A stretch of 64,000 bases of DNA from Bog-473 sp963755375 (GTDB lineage: Bacteria > Actinomycetota > Acidimicrobiia > Acidimicrobiales > RAAP-2): the NCBI GenBank assembly GCA_963755375.1, contig CAVWKG010000016.1, forward strand, positions 2,852,001-2,916,000. Direction: 5' to 3'. Both the position numbers and the translations under genes were made by a program. Position 1 is the stretch's first letter; each line of letters opens with the position of its first letter. Under the pieces are notes generated by a model, which was not told the DNA's origin, did not search any database, and saw only the letters and a program-made list of their open reading frames with translations. Positions 8,801 to 16,447 of the stretch are shown here, one piece after another.

Positions 8801-10192
8801 CCACATCGCCTCGACGTCGCGCTCGTCGGTCGCGGCCACTTCCGCAACCAGCTGCTGGGTCAGCACGTCGAGCGGGGCGACCGGTGGTTCGAGCAGGTCG
8901 AGTCGGCCCTCCCGAACAGCGCCGAGGAGGGCGGTGCACTCGACGAGCTCGTCCCGTGTCGTCGGGTACAGGCGACCCGCCGGTGTCCCGTCGCGATGGT
9001 GGTTGGCCCGGCCGACTCGTTGGAGGAAGGTGCCGATGGCACGGGGCGACCCGATTTGGCACACGAGCTCGACCGGGCCGACGTCGATCCCCAACTCGAG
9101 CGATGCCGTGGCCACCAGCGCACGGAGGTCACCAGCCCGCAAACGCGTCTCGACGATGCGCCGGCGCGCGGCCGAGAGGCTCCCGTGGTGGGCGGCAACC
9201 AGGAGCGAGGCGTCGACGTCGCCGTCTGCCGTTTCGTCCTCGCCAAGCCGCTCGGCCAGTTGATGGGCCACGCGTTCGGCCATCTTGCGCGTGTTGACGA
9301 ACACCAGGGTCGTGCGGTGATGACGGGTGTGGTCCGCGATCCGGTCGAGGATGTCCGACATCTGGCCGCCACTCATGACAGCCTCGAGCTCGGTGGAGGG
9401 CAGCTCTATGGCCACTTCCAGGTCACGGGCGTGGCCGCAGTCGATGATCACCGTCGGTGGCCGGTCGTCGTGCACGCCCGAAAGCAGGCGCGCCACCAGG
9501 TCGAGCGGCCGCTGCGTCGCCGAGAGACCGATGCGCTGGAGACGGCCCCCGCTCTCGGTCACGAGAGCGTCGAGTCGTTCGAGGCTCAGTGCCAGATGGC
9601 TGCCCCGCTTGTCGCGGGCAAGCGTGTGGACCTCGTCGACGATCACGGTCCGCACGCCGCGCAGGAGCGTCCGTGATGAAGGCGCTGTCAGGAGGAGGTA
9701 GAGCGACTCCGGCGTCGTGACGAGCAGGTCGGGCGAATGCTTCTTCATGGCGGCCCGCTCGGCCGCCGGCGTGTCCCCCGTCCGGATGGCGACGCGCAGT
9801 CCCGGATCGGCGAAACCGAGCCGGGTGGCCTCTTCCCGGATCTCGGAAAGTGGAACGTGAAGGTTCTCGTGGACGTCGACCGCGAGGGCCCGCAGTGGGG
9901 AGATATAGAGGACCTCGGGCGCGCCCCGGGTGCACGATCCTGCCTCGGCGGCGCGATAGGCGGCATCGATGGCGACGAGGAACCCGGTGAGCGTCTTGCC
10001 TGAACCCGTCGGTGAGGCCACCAGGACGTCGCTCCCCGCAGCGATATGGGGCCAGGCCGCCGACTGTGGTGGAGTCGGGCCGGCCGGGAAGCGCCGGGAG
10101 AACCAGCTTGCAACGGCCGGGTGGAAGAGCGACTCGGGCGGGGCGTCGGGCACCCCCCTATTCCACCAGGATGTAGTGACGTCCGACGACAC
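5885..10192 (-). CDS. lhr: Lhr-type large ATP-dependent helicase
   Basis: A 1435-residue superfamily-2 helicase. Motif I is PTGSGKT (61-67), motif II is DEVH (186-189), motif III is SAT (224-226), and motif VI is the Lhr-type QRVGRANHHRDG near 395. The long C-terminal Lhr region (winged helix and Lhr core) follows. Lhr is a 3'-5' DNA/RNA-DNA translocase widespread in Actinobacteria, where it is damage-inducible in mycobacteria. The length is close to that of mycobacterial and E. coli Lhr, so the gene looks intact. Start is GTG. It is probably cytosolic and linked to repair. Confidence 0.93.
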   Translation of the reverse strand: MSSDVTTSWWNRGVPDAPPESLFHPAVASWFSRRFPAGPTPPQSAAWPHIAAGSDVLVASPTGSGKTLTGFLVAIDAAYRAAEAGSCTRGAPEVLYISPLRALAVDVHENLHVPLSEIREEATRLGFADPGLRVAIRTGDTPAAERAAMKKHSPDLLVTTPESLYLLLTAPSSRTLLRGVRTVIVDEVHTLARDKRGSHLALSLERLDALVTESGGRLQRIGLSATQRPLDLVARLLSGVHDDRPPTVIIDCGHARDLEVAIELPSTELEAVMSGGQMSDILDRIADHTRHHRTTLVFVNTRKMAERVAHQLAERLGEDETADGDVDASLLVAAHHGSLSAARRRIVETRLRAGDLRALVATASLELGIDVGPVELVCQIGSPRAIGTFLQRVGRANHHRDGTPAGRLYPTTRDELVECTALLGAVREGRLDLLEPPVAPLDVLTQQLVAEVAATDERDVEAMWTMTRQAAPYAELSRKDFDDVVALASWGIETGRGRRGAHLHFDGVNGRLRARRGARLAALTGGGAIPETGDYRVVLDPDGVTVGSVHEDFAVEATAGDIFLLGTHSWRVAKVEVGTVRVHDAGDLPPTIPFWLGEAPARTAELSEAVSDLRRALEPLLQAHDGDGARQLVRARTGVSAEVAQQVVAYCAAGLAALGHLPTRERLVVERCFDESEGSQLIIHAPFGGRINRALGLALRKRFCVSFDFELQAAADDDTVVLSLGPQHSFPLSRVQSMLRSAQAPEVLTQAVLLHPMLGARWRWNLNRALVLPRMNGGKRRPIHLQRMEADDLLAAVWPGLAACQENAPPGPVGVPDHVLARQTVHDCLHEGLSVEGLVELWARVESGAIAVHTVESSEPSPFAHAILSGRPFTYLDDAPLEERRTRALSLRRGLGQLGPDGLPVPASELAALDPVAVSVVIDQVRPRLRNADELHDLLLSLVAARPYREWEQWYGALAADGRAMVVNDCWVATERHEAAVALGSDDDAATDCAAGHLQLAGPVTVDQLVADAALPPGAPMGAPLSPARARTALARLEGRGAAIELPDGRWCARNLLVRLHGASRSRRRGLVDAVPIAEYVRFLTHWQHTTPDSRVEGRAGLLEVLEQLQGIEAPAAEWEAQILPARVTGYDARWLDELCLSGEVVWGRLTPRAERTGRSGTPSPATPLAFVVRDDLEDMLRAVRAGSLAPEPEVGAAADVLAALRVRGACFRPELAPLTRRLPAEVDEGLWDLVARGLVTADAFSAVRALLSARDRWRTRTVRRPSGRLARRRAPVGTGIGEGRWSLLPGPEVLGAPAVDDGVLLPGNEALAETVAQQLLMRWGVVAWELWSRESFKVPWREVVWALRRMEARGLVLGGRFVAGLSGEQYALPEAFDELQATHRRGAHGEQVVVAGADPLNMTGSILGGARVPTRRNQRVVYRDGIVVDQLEAG

Positions 10193-10210
10193 GCCCGCCG
10201 GCGGCGCCCG

Positions 10211-11008
10211 TCAGGCGGGCGGTCGGCGCCCCCAACAGGAGATCATCGGGGGCTGGGCCAGATCGAGAACGCCGGCCGCCACGTTGGCCAGGTGCTGGGT
10301 GATCTCGTCCTCCGTGGCAATGCCGTGGTCGAGGAATTGGTCCCGGATGAGGGTGATGGTCGCCGCCTCGAGATAATTGCAGGCCGGGTCGCTCACCGGG
10401 AAGGCGGCGTCGGCTCCCACCTGGAGCAGGCCGGCCGCCCGGAGGCGGCGCGGCAGCGAACGCCCGTAGGCCAAGTCCACCCCGCGTTCGGCCAGCAGTG
10501 AGCGAAATCCCCGGCGGAGCCGGTTGGCCAGCACCTCCGGAGGTCCGATCTCCTCCAGACAGCTCAGGGGTTGCAGGGCCGGATCGGCGTCCTCAACCAG
10601 CAGGAACCCGCCTGGCCGGAGTGCCGCGACCATGTTGGCCAGGGCAGCGTCGCGCTCGGGCACATGCACGAGGACGAGCCGGGCGTGGACCAGGTCGAAT
10701 GCCCCGCCCGGCGGTGGGTCGGCCGCCACGTCGTGCTCGAGGACCTCGACGTTGGGTGCGGTGAGCCCGCCGGCCCAGGCCAGGTTGATGTCGGTGGCGA
10801 GCACATGCCCCGCTCGGCCGACCCGGTCGGACAGGTAGCCCACCACAGACGTCCCACCCGCTCCCACTTCCCAACAGCGCCAACCGGGGGCCAGACCCAA
10901 TCCGTCGAGATGCCGGAACGTGGAAGGGTCGAAGAGGGTGGTGAAGGCGGTGAAACGGTCCATCGCCTGAGGGGCGTCGTTGGAGAGGAGGTAGCGCTCG
11001 CCGTTCAT
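10211..11008 (-). CDS. Class I SAM-dependent methyltransferase
   Basis: The 265-residue protein has the SAM-binding motif I EVGAGG (47-52), an acidic motif II (ATDIN), and FDLVHARLVLVHVPE as motif IV/post-motif. This is a typical small-molecule methyltransferase of the UbiE/Methyltransf_11 type. The substrate is unknown. Its ATG overlaps the stop of the patatin gene by 4 nt, so it is the last gene of a coupled three-gene unit (small membrane protein, patatin, methyltransferase). A lipid or envelope substrate is possible, but this is inference from the neighbours only. Confidence 0.85.
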   Translation of the reverse strand: MNGERYLLSNDAPQAMDRFTAFTTLFDPSTFRHLDGLGLAPGWRCWEVGAGGTSVVGYLSDRVGRAGHVLATDINLAWAGGLTAPNVEVLEHDVAADPPPGGAFDLVHARLVLVHVPERDAALANMVAALRPGGFLLVEDADPALQPLSCLEEIGPPEVLANRLRRGFRSLLAERGVDLAYGRSLPRRLRAAGLLQVGADAAFPVSDPACNYLEAATITLIRDQFLDHGIATEDEITQHLANVAAGVLDLAQPPMISCWGRRPPA

Positions 11009-11964
11009 GGCGTGGGGGTGCGCGCCGGTGCGAGGTCGTGCGACGTGCCCACGTAGCGGTCGAGCACGTCGGCCACTTCGGCTCGTCCCTCCTCAATCAG
11101 GCTCGCCGTCGCGGAGAAATCGCGGTACTGGCCCGAGGGCTCGCCTCCCCCGCTGAAGACGACCACCTCGACGCCGGGCGGGAGCAACGCCAGCTCACGG
11201 ACGAATCGGGCGTGCACGGCGACGAAGAAGGCCGTCAGAGCCGCTTCGGCAGGACGGCGCGGCGGTGGCGGGTGGAAGTGCAACGGCCCGCACAGCAACA
11301 CGTAGATGCGGTCACAGCCGGCTGAGAGCGCCCGGCTTATGGGCACGTTGTTGACGACACCGCCATCGACGAGCACATCACCGTCGATGGAGACTGGCGG
11401 GAAGATGGATGGGATGGCCGAGGACGCCAGGATGGCCTCGACGGCCGGACCGTGGCCGATCCAACGCTCCCTGCCGTCGGTGAGCGACGTCGTCACCACC
11501 TCGATCGGGATGGTGGCGTCCTCCAGGTTCTCGTAGTCGATCCCGGCCTCGATGATTGCCCGCAGCCCGGTGTTGGCGTGCACCGCGGGACGCTTCTGGA
11601 AGAACGCCCACGGGCCGTCGAACGCGCCCCGGGGAAAGATGTCCGTTCCTTTCACATCGCGCCAGATGGCAGCCATGCGTCCGATGTTCTCGAGGGTCGG
11701 GTGACCGGCGTAGGACGCGCCGTTGATCGCTCCGACCGACGCGCCGAAGACCCGATCGGCTCGGATGTCGCGCCGGATGAGCTCCTCGAGCATGCCCACC
11801 TGGACGGCACCGCGGCTGCCGCCGCCGGCGAGCACGAACGCGGTGCGCCGCGGTGCGGCGTGGTCTCGACTCTCCGAAAGATGATGCCGTCGCGCCCATC
11901 GGGCGCGTACGCGGTCAGCGAAGGTGGGCGACGGTGCGCCCTCGAAGTGGTTGGCATCACTCAT
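11005..11964 (-). CDS. Patatin-like phospholipase (RssA/NTE type)
   Basis: The oxyanion-hole motif GGGSRG is at 47-52, the nucleophile elbow GASVG at 74-78 gives Ser76, and the dyad aspartate is in DGG (Asp200). All the active-site features of a serine-aspartate lipid acyl hydrolase are therefore present in this 319-residue protein. There is no signal peptide or membrane segment, so it probably acts on the inner face of the membrane. It overlaps both neighbours by 4 nt (starts at 11964 and 11008), the strongest evidence for a single operon. Confidence 0.9.
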   Translation of the reverse strand: MSDANHFEGAPSPTFADRVRARWARRHHLSESRDHAAPRRTAFVLAGGGSRGAVQVGMLEELIRRDIRADRVFGASVGAINGASYAGHPTLENIGRMAAIWRDVKGTDIFPRGAFDGPWAFFQKRPAVHANTGLRAIIEAGIDYENLEDATIPIEVVTTSLTDGRERWIGHGPAVEAILASSAIPSIFPPVSIDGDVLVDGGVVNNVPISRALSAGCDRIYVLLCGPLHFHPPPPRRPAEAALTAFFVAVHARFVRELALLPPGVEVVVFSGGGEPSGQYRDFSATASLIEEGRAEVADVLDRYVGTSHDLAPARTPTP

Positions 11965-12164
11965 GGCGTTGCTCCGGGCGGATCCGAGGGTGGCGACCCC
12001 CTCGCCTCTTGGCGTTCACGCCACGCCTGTCGCCCGGCAAGATCGTGGCGCACCGCCCAGATGATCACGATCACCACGAGCGCGACCATCGCCACCACGA
12101 AGATCCCGAAGATGACGAAGAAGGCGGCGTTGCCGGCCGACGCCAGCAGGATCGCGGGTGCCAT
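11961..12164 (-). CDS. Small single-pass membrane protein
   Basis: A 67-residue protein with one hydrophobic helix (about 10-38, FFVIFGIFVVAMVALVVIVI in its centre) followed by a basic, Pro-rich cytoplasmic tail. No family recognised. It heads the patatin-methyltransferase operon (4-nt overlap) and starts 48 nt from a divergent gene, so the 12165-12212 gap must hold both promoters. It could anchor or regulate the patatin. Confidence 0.6.
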   Translation of the reverse strand: MAPAILLASAGNAAFFVIFGIFVVAMVALVVIVIIWAVRHDLAGRQAWRERQEARGSPPSDPPGATP

Positions 12165-12212
12165 GACATCTCAGGGTAGAGGAGTGTCACACCCTCTGGG
12201 CACACTGCTCCG

Positions 12213-13064
12213 ATGGTCCTCGTAGCCCCACGTCCGCTGCTCGGGCCCGCCCGCCAGGGTGACGCGTCGGCGGATCCTGGCACAGGAGGAGAGGTCCTGG
12301 CGCTGCTGCGCGGCGACGCGACGGCTCGGCCGTGCTTCGACCCGGGGCTGGCCGGAGGGCTGCGGGCCTGGCTCGAGGATGCCGCCTACGACATCGTCGT
12401 GGCGCGTGGCGACCACGCGCCGCCGCTCTTCCTCGGAGCGCGCCAGCTGCTGGGGTCGCAGGACGAGCGGCCCGTCGAAGAGAGCATGACCGACCAGCAG
12501 GTCCTCTCGCGACTGGCGCACGCGCTGTTGCGCCAGGTTGTACACGCCGAAGAGATCATCGACCCGCTGGGGGACGCGGTCGAAGCATTGCGGGCCGCCG
12601 AGGACGACGCAGAGGTACGTCATGTCGAGTCGCTCTCGGAGGAAGCGCGTACCGTCCTCTCCGAGACTCTCGCGGTCCATGCCCGACACCTGACCGCATT
12701 GGTCCCGCGGTTTGCACCGGGCTGGATGCCGCGGACCAACGACCGCGTCGCCATCCCGCTCGGAGGGGGTCGGGTCGTCCTCCACGGGGTTTTCGACCTT
12801 GTCGTTGGACTGCCGCAGCCGGGCACTGCGTCGCTGTGCGCGCTCGGTCTTTCGACCGGCGGACCCTGGGTGGCAGAACGGCGGTCATTGCACTACCTGT
12901 CTCTGCTGGAGACCCTGCGCAGCGGTACTCCCCCGTTCCGGCTGGCGCTGCTCGAGTCCGCCTCCGGCCGATACGGCGTCGAGGACGTGCGCGAGGAGCA
13001 TCTCCGGGCCATCGCCTCGCACCTCGCCGCCTGGCTCGCCCGGGCCAGCACCGTCAATGGATAA
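12213..13064 (+). CDS. Unrecognised protein, possibly a degenerate PD-(D/E)XK (RecB-like) fold
   Basis: 283 residues, no signal peptide or membrane span. The second half contains VVLHGVFDLVVG followed by CALGLSTGG and an alpha-helical RRSLHYLSLLETLRSG segment. The spacing resembles the G-x-x-D ... D-x-K-TG ... Q/Y core of RecB-like nucleases, but the second Asp and the Lys are replaced by Gly and Ser. If the fold call is right, it is a catalytically dead member. It overlaps the next gene by 8 nt and both are probably co-expressed. Function unknown. Confidence 0.55.
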   Translation: MVLVAPRPLLGPARQGDASADPGTGGEVLALLRGDATARPCFDPGLAGGLRAWLEDAAYDIVVARGDHAPPLFLGARQLLGSQDERPVEESMTDQQVLSRLAHALLRQVVHAEEIIDPLGDAVEALRAAEDDAEVRHVESLSEEARTVLSETLAVHARHLTALVPRFAPGWMPRTNDRVAIPLGGGRVVLHGVFDLVVGLPQPGTASLCALGLSTGGPWVAERRSLHYLSLLETLRSGTPPFRLALLESASGRYGVEDVREEHLRAIASHLAAWLARASTVNG

Positions 13065-13863
13065 CCGCCTCATGGACGCGTTGGTGGCACCCGTCCCGGC
13101 CGTCGACGCCACGTCCTGGCGGGCCGCTCTCGAGGAGGCAAAGTCAAAGTTGGCGGGCCTGGCCGTTCGGCGCGCCGGAGCGGTCCGCTTCCGTGTCACC
13201 GATCACGAGGTGCGCACCGCCTTCGGAAACGAGGCGGCCGATCCAGGTCACGCCGAGCCGTTCGCCTGGTCCGCACGAAACGCCCGCCGATCCATCGGGG
13301 TGGCCGCAGTTCGCCTGTTGATCGGGGGCGGCGCGCGCTCCCCGCTCGAGGCGGTGCGGTACAAGCTGGCCGAATCATCTCGGTGGGTGCGTGATGGCAG
13401 CTCGTGCGCCTCGCAGCTCGACCGCTGGGTCGACGGCCTCCCACCGGCCGGCCGCGCCGCCGTTGGTGCCGAGGCCGTGACGTGGGCCACCCGCCTCTGG
13501 TGCGCCCTCGACTGGTCCGCATTTGCGTCGGCACCAGCCATCGGCCGCGACCACTGGTGGGACAGCCCTCATTCGGCGCTCCTCGCTCTCCGCGGGCGCG
13601 CCGACGTGCGCACGGCGCATTCGCACCTCGTCGTGCTGTCCGGGCCGCGCCGTGACTCCGTGCGCGCCGAACTCGCTCTCGTCACCCTGGTCGAGTCCCT
13701 CCGCCTGCGTGGCGACGAGGTCCCCGGCCGGCTGGTCGGGTGGTGGCCCGATTCCGGCCATCTGGTGCGGGTCGAACCCGAACCGGCGGTCCTCACGCTC
13801 GGCACTGAGGGGGTGGAGCTGGCACTGGGCAGTGCAGGAACGTCGCTTCGATCGGCCGCCTGA
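13057..13863 (+). CDS. Unrecognised partner protein of the preceding gene
   Basis: The start ATG at 13057 lies inside the end of the preceding gene (8-nt overlap), giving 268 residues. The C-terminal half shows LRGRADVR, a spacer, then LVVLSGPRRDSVRAELALV and PGRLVGWWPDSG. This layout echoes the preceding protein and the PD-(D/E)XK core, again without a full catalytic set. The two genes may be ancient duplicates or two halves of one complex. No signal peptide. The typA gene begins 36 nt downstream on the same strand. Confidence 0.55.
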   Translation: MDNRLMDALVAPVPAVDATSWRAALEEAKSKLAGLAVRRAGAVRFRVTDHEVRTAFGNEAADPGHAEPFAWSARNARRSIGVAAVRLLIGGGARSPLEAVRYKLAESSRWVRDGSSCASQLDRWVDGLPPAGRAAVGAEAVTWATRLWCALDWSAFASAPAIGRDHWWDSPHSALLALRGRADVRTAHSHLVVLSGPRRDSVRAELALVTLVESLRLRGDEVPGRLVGWWPDSGHLVRVEPEPAVLTLGTEGVELALGSAGTSLRSAA

Positions 13864-13899
13864 GGCACCCACCCCGGGTCATCTATCGTTGGTCCCCCC

Positions 13900-15753
13900 A
13901 TGGAGACCCGCGAAGACATCAGGAACGTGGCCATCGTTGCGCACGTCGACCACGGCAAGACGACCCTGGTCGACGCGCTCCTGCGCCAGACCGGCGCTTT
14001 CGGCGCGCATCAGGAGCTCACCGACCGGGTGATGGACTCCGGCGATCTCGAACGCGAGAAGGGCATCACCATCCTGGCCAAGAACACTGCCGTGCGCTGG
14101 GGCGGAGTGAAGTTGAACATCGTCGACACACCGGGACACGCGGACTTCGGGGGCGAGGTCGAGCGTGGGCTGACCATGGTCGACGGCGTTCTCCTGCTGG
14201 TGGACGCATCCGAGGGCCCCTTGCCGCAGACCCGCTTCGTCCTGCGCAAGACGCTGGAGGCCCGGCTCCCCGTCGTGCTCGTGATCAACAAGGTCGACCG
14301 GGCCGACGCGCGCATTGCCGAGGTCGTGCACCAGGTGGAGGAGCTGTTCCTGGACCTGGATGCCGACGAAGACCAGATCGACTTCCCGATCCTCTACGCC
14401 AACGCCAGGGCGGGTTGGGTCAGCACCGAACCCGGAGTGGAAGGGAGCAACGTCGAGCCGCTGTTCCGGTCCATCATCGGGCACGTTCCGCCCCCCTCCT
14501 TCGACAAGTCGGCCGGGACCCAGGCCCTGGTCTGCAACCTCTCCGCCTCTCCGTATGTGGGCCGGCTGGCCATCTGCCGAGTGCACAACGGCACGCTCGT
14601 GAAGGGCAGCACCGTGGCATGGTGCCGGCTCGACGGCACGGTCGAGAGGGCCAAAATCACTGAACTCTATGTGACAGAGGCGCTCGACCAGGTGCCGGCG
14701 GAGTCAGCGGGCCCGGGCGAGATCGTCTCGGTCGCCGGTCTGGCGGAGGTCACCATTGGCGAGACGCTCGCCGACCCTGAACGTCCGGTCGCGCTGCCCG
14801 CGATCACCGTCGACGAGCCCAGCTTGGCGATGACGATCGGCATCAACACGTCACCCCTGTCGGGTGCGGACGGCACGAAGTTGACGGCCAGACTGCTCAA
14901 GGCCCGCCTCGACGCGGAGTTGGTGGGCAACGTGGCCATCAGGGTGGCTCCGACCGACCGCCCCGACATGTGGGAGGTAATGGGCCGGGGCGAGTTACAA
15001 CTGGCCGTCCTGGTCGAGACCATGCGGCGCGAGGGATTCGAGCTCACGGTGGGAAAGCCGCAGGTCGTCACCCGCGAGATCGACGGGAAGGTGCACGAGC
15101 CCGTGGAGCGGGTGAGCGTCGACGTGCCCGACGAGTATCTCGGCGTGATCACCCAGCTGTTGGCGCTGCGGAAGGGCACCATGCTCGAGATGGTCAACCA
15201 CGGAACGGGCTGGGTGCGATTCGACTACCGCGTTCCGGCCCGGGGCCTGATCGGGTTCCGGACCGAGTTCCTGACCGAGACCCGGGGCACGGGGATCCTC
15301 CACCATGTGTTCGACGGGTGGGAGCCCTGGCATGGCGACCTGCGTACCAGGCGCAACGGGTCGATGGTGGCCGATCGGCGCGGCGTGACGACCACGTTCG
15401 CGTTGATGAACCTCCAAGAGCGCGGGACGCTGATCATCGGCCCGGCCGAAGAAGTCTACGAGGGCATGATCGTCGGGGAGAACGCGCGGGCGGAGGAGAT
15501 GGACGTCAATCCGACCAAGGAGAAGAAGCTGAACAACATCCGTTCGGCGACGGCCGAGGACTTCGAAAGGCTTACGCCCGCCATGACGTTCTCGCTCGAA
15601 CACGCGCTGGAATTCATCAGCGAGGACGAGTGCGTCGAAGTCACCCCCAAAGCGGTGCGGCTGCGGAAGGTGCTCCTTGATCAGGCGATCCGGGGACGGT
15701 TGCGCAGCCGGGCGCGCGACGCGGCACAGCGTGAGCAGTCGTCCAAGGGGTAG
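13900..15753 (+). CDS. typA: Ribosome-associated GTPase BipA/TypA
   Basis: 617 residues, standard length. G1 is AHVDHGKTT (14-22), G3 is DTPGHADFGGEVER, and G4 is NKVDRADAR. EF-Tu-like domain 2, EF-G-like domains III and V, and the BipA-specific C-terminal domain follow, including EMDVNPTKEKKLNNIRS near the end. BipA is an EF-G-like GTPase that helps 50S assembly and growth under stress or cold. The gene is intact and unremarkable. Confidence 0.96.
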   Translation: METREDIRNVAIVAHVDHGKTTLVDALLRQTGAFGAHQELTDRVMDSGDLEREKGITILAKNTAVRWGGVKLNIVDTPGHADFGGEVERGLTMVDGVLLLVDASEGPLPQTRFVLRKTLEARLPVVLVINKVDRADARIAEVVHQVEELFLDLDADEDQIDFPILYANARAGWVSTEPGVEGSNVEPLFRSIIGHVPPPSFDKSAGTQALVCNLSASPYVGRLAICRVHNGTLVKGSTVAWCRLDGTVERAKITELYVTEALDQVPAESAGPGEIVSVAGLAEVTIGETLADPERPVALPAITVDEPSLAMTIGINTSPLSGADGTKLTARLLKARLDAELVGNVAIRVAPTDRPDMWEVMGRGELQLAVLVETMRREGFELTVGKPQVVTREIDGKVHEPVERVSVDVPDEYLGVITQLLALRKGTMLEMVNHGTGWVRFDYRVPARGLIGFRTEFLTETRGTGILHHVFDGWEPWHGDLRTRRNGSMVADRRGVTTTFALMNLQERGTLIIGPAEEVYEGMIVGENARAEEMDVNPTKEKKLNNIRSATAEDFERLTPAMTFSLEHALEFISEDECVEVTPKAVRLRKVLLDQAIRGRLRSRARDAAQREQSSKG

Positions 15754-15768
15754 CGAAAGGGGTCACGT

Positions 15769-16218
15769 GTGGTGACCGCACGGAACGAGGGCTTCGATCA
15801 CATGACAATCGTGGTCACCGACCTCCAGGAGGCGCGACGCTTCTTCGGCCTGCTCGGCTTTGAGGAGACCATTGCGGTGGTGGCCTCCGGCGAGCGCATC
15901 TCGGAGTACATGGGGATCCCGGGGTGGGAGTCCGATCACGTGACGCTGGAACTCAAAGGGGCCGACGTGCACCAGGAGATTCAGTTGCTGTTCTTCCATG
16001 AACCGCCCATCAAGGTCGACCGTGGGGCGGGCACGCTCGACCGTACCGGCTTCAACCACGTGTGCTTCCGGGTCAACGACCTGGCCGCGATGCTCTCTCA
16101 CCTGGCGGAAAACGGGATCACCCCGCGGAACGAGATCTTCGACTACCACGACAAGAAGCTGGTGTTCCTCGATGGCCCGGGCGTCGTGGTCGAACTGGCC
16201 GAATGGGCCGGTGGGTGA
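15769..16218 (+). CDS. VOC-superfamily (glyoxalase-like) protein
   Basis: 149 residues from a GTG start 15 nt after typA. The N-terminal FDHMTIVVTDLQEARRFF and the C-terminal FNHVCFRVNDL ... VFLDGPGVVVELAEW are the paired beta-alpha-beta-beta-beta modules of the VOC fold. Potential metal ligands are His near residue 11, a second His in FNHVCF, and Glu in VVELAEW. It may be a lactoylglutathione lyase-like or dioxygenase-like enzyme; the substrate is not deducible. Probably co-transcribed with typA. Confidence 0.8.
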   Translation: MVTARNEGFDHMTIVVTDLQEARRFFGLLGFEETIAVVASGERISEYMGIPGWESDHVTLELKGADVHQEIQLLFFHEPPIKVDRGAGTLDRTGFNHVCFRVNDLAAMLSHLAENGITPRNEIFDYHDKKLVFLDGPGVVVELAEWAGG

Positions 16219-16256
16219 GTCGGCCGGCCTGGGCCGTCACCTAGCATGAACCGCTT

Positions 16257-16341
16257 GGAGGGATGGCAGAGCGGACGAATGCACAGCTCTTGAAAAGCTG
16301 CGAGGTGCAAGCCTCCGTGGGTTCGAATCCCACTCCCTCCG
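16257..16341 (+). tRNA. tRNA-Ser (anticodon UGA)
   Basis: The acceptor strands GGAGGGA (16257-16263) and TCCCTCC (16334-16340) pair, with discriminator G at 16341. The anticodon stem CAGCT/AGCTG encloses loop CTTGAAA with anticodon TGA at 16291-16293. A long variable arm (GAGG/CCTC) typical of class II serine tRNAs and a T-arm GTGGG-TTCGAAT-CCCAC follow. No 3' CCA is encoded. Confidence 0.97.
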
Positions 16342-16447
16342 CTCACATCCCACTCCTCCGTCCGCTCTGCAGAGCATGTCGCTCACTCTTCTCAGTTCAT
16401 CGGATCGGATCCCGGCAGGCTTATCGCTTACAGCCGGGGGCCGCCAG

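Noticed and set aside
16342..16447. Second tRNA or terminator after tRNA-Ser
   Set aside because: Only a short CTCTGCAGAG palindrome is present; no cloverleaf can be formed.
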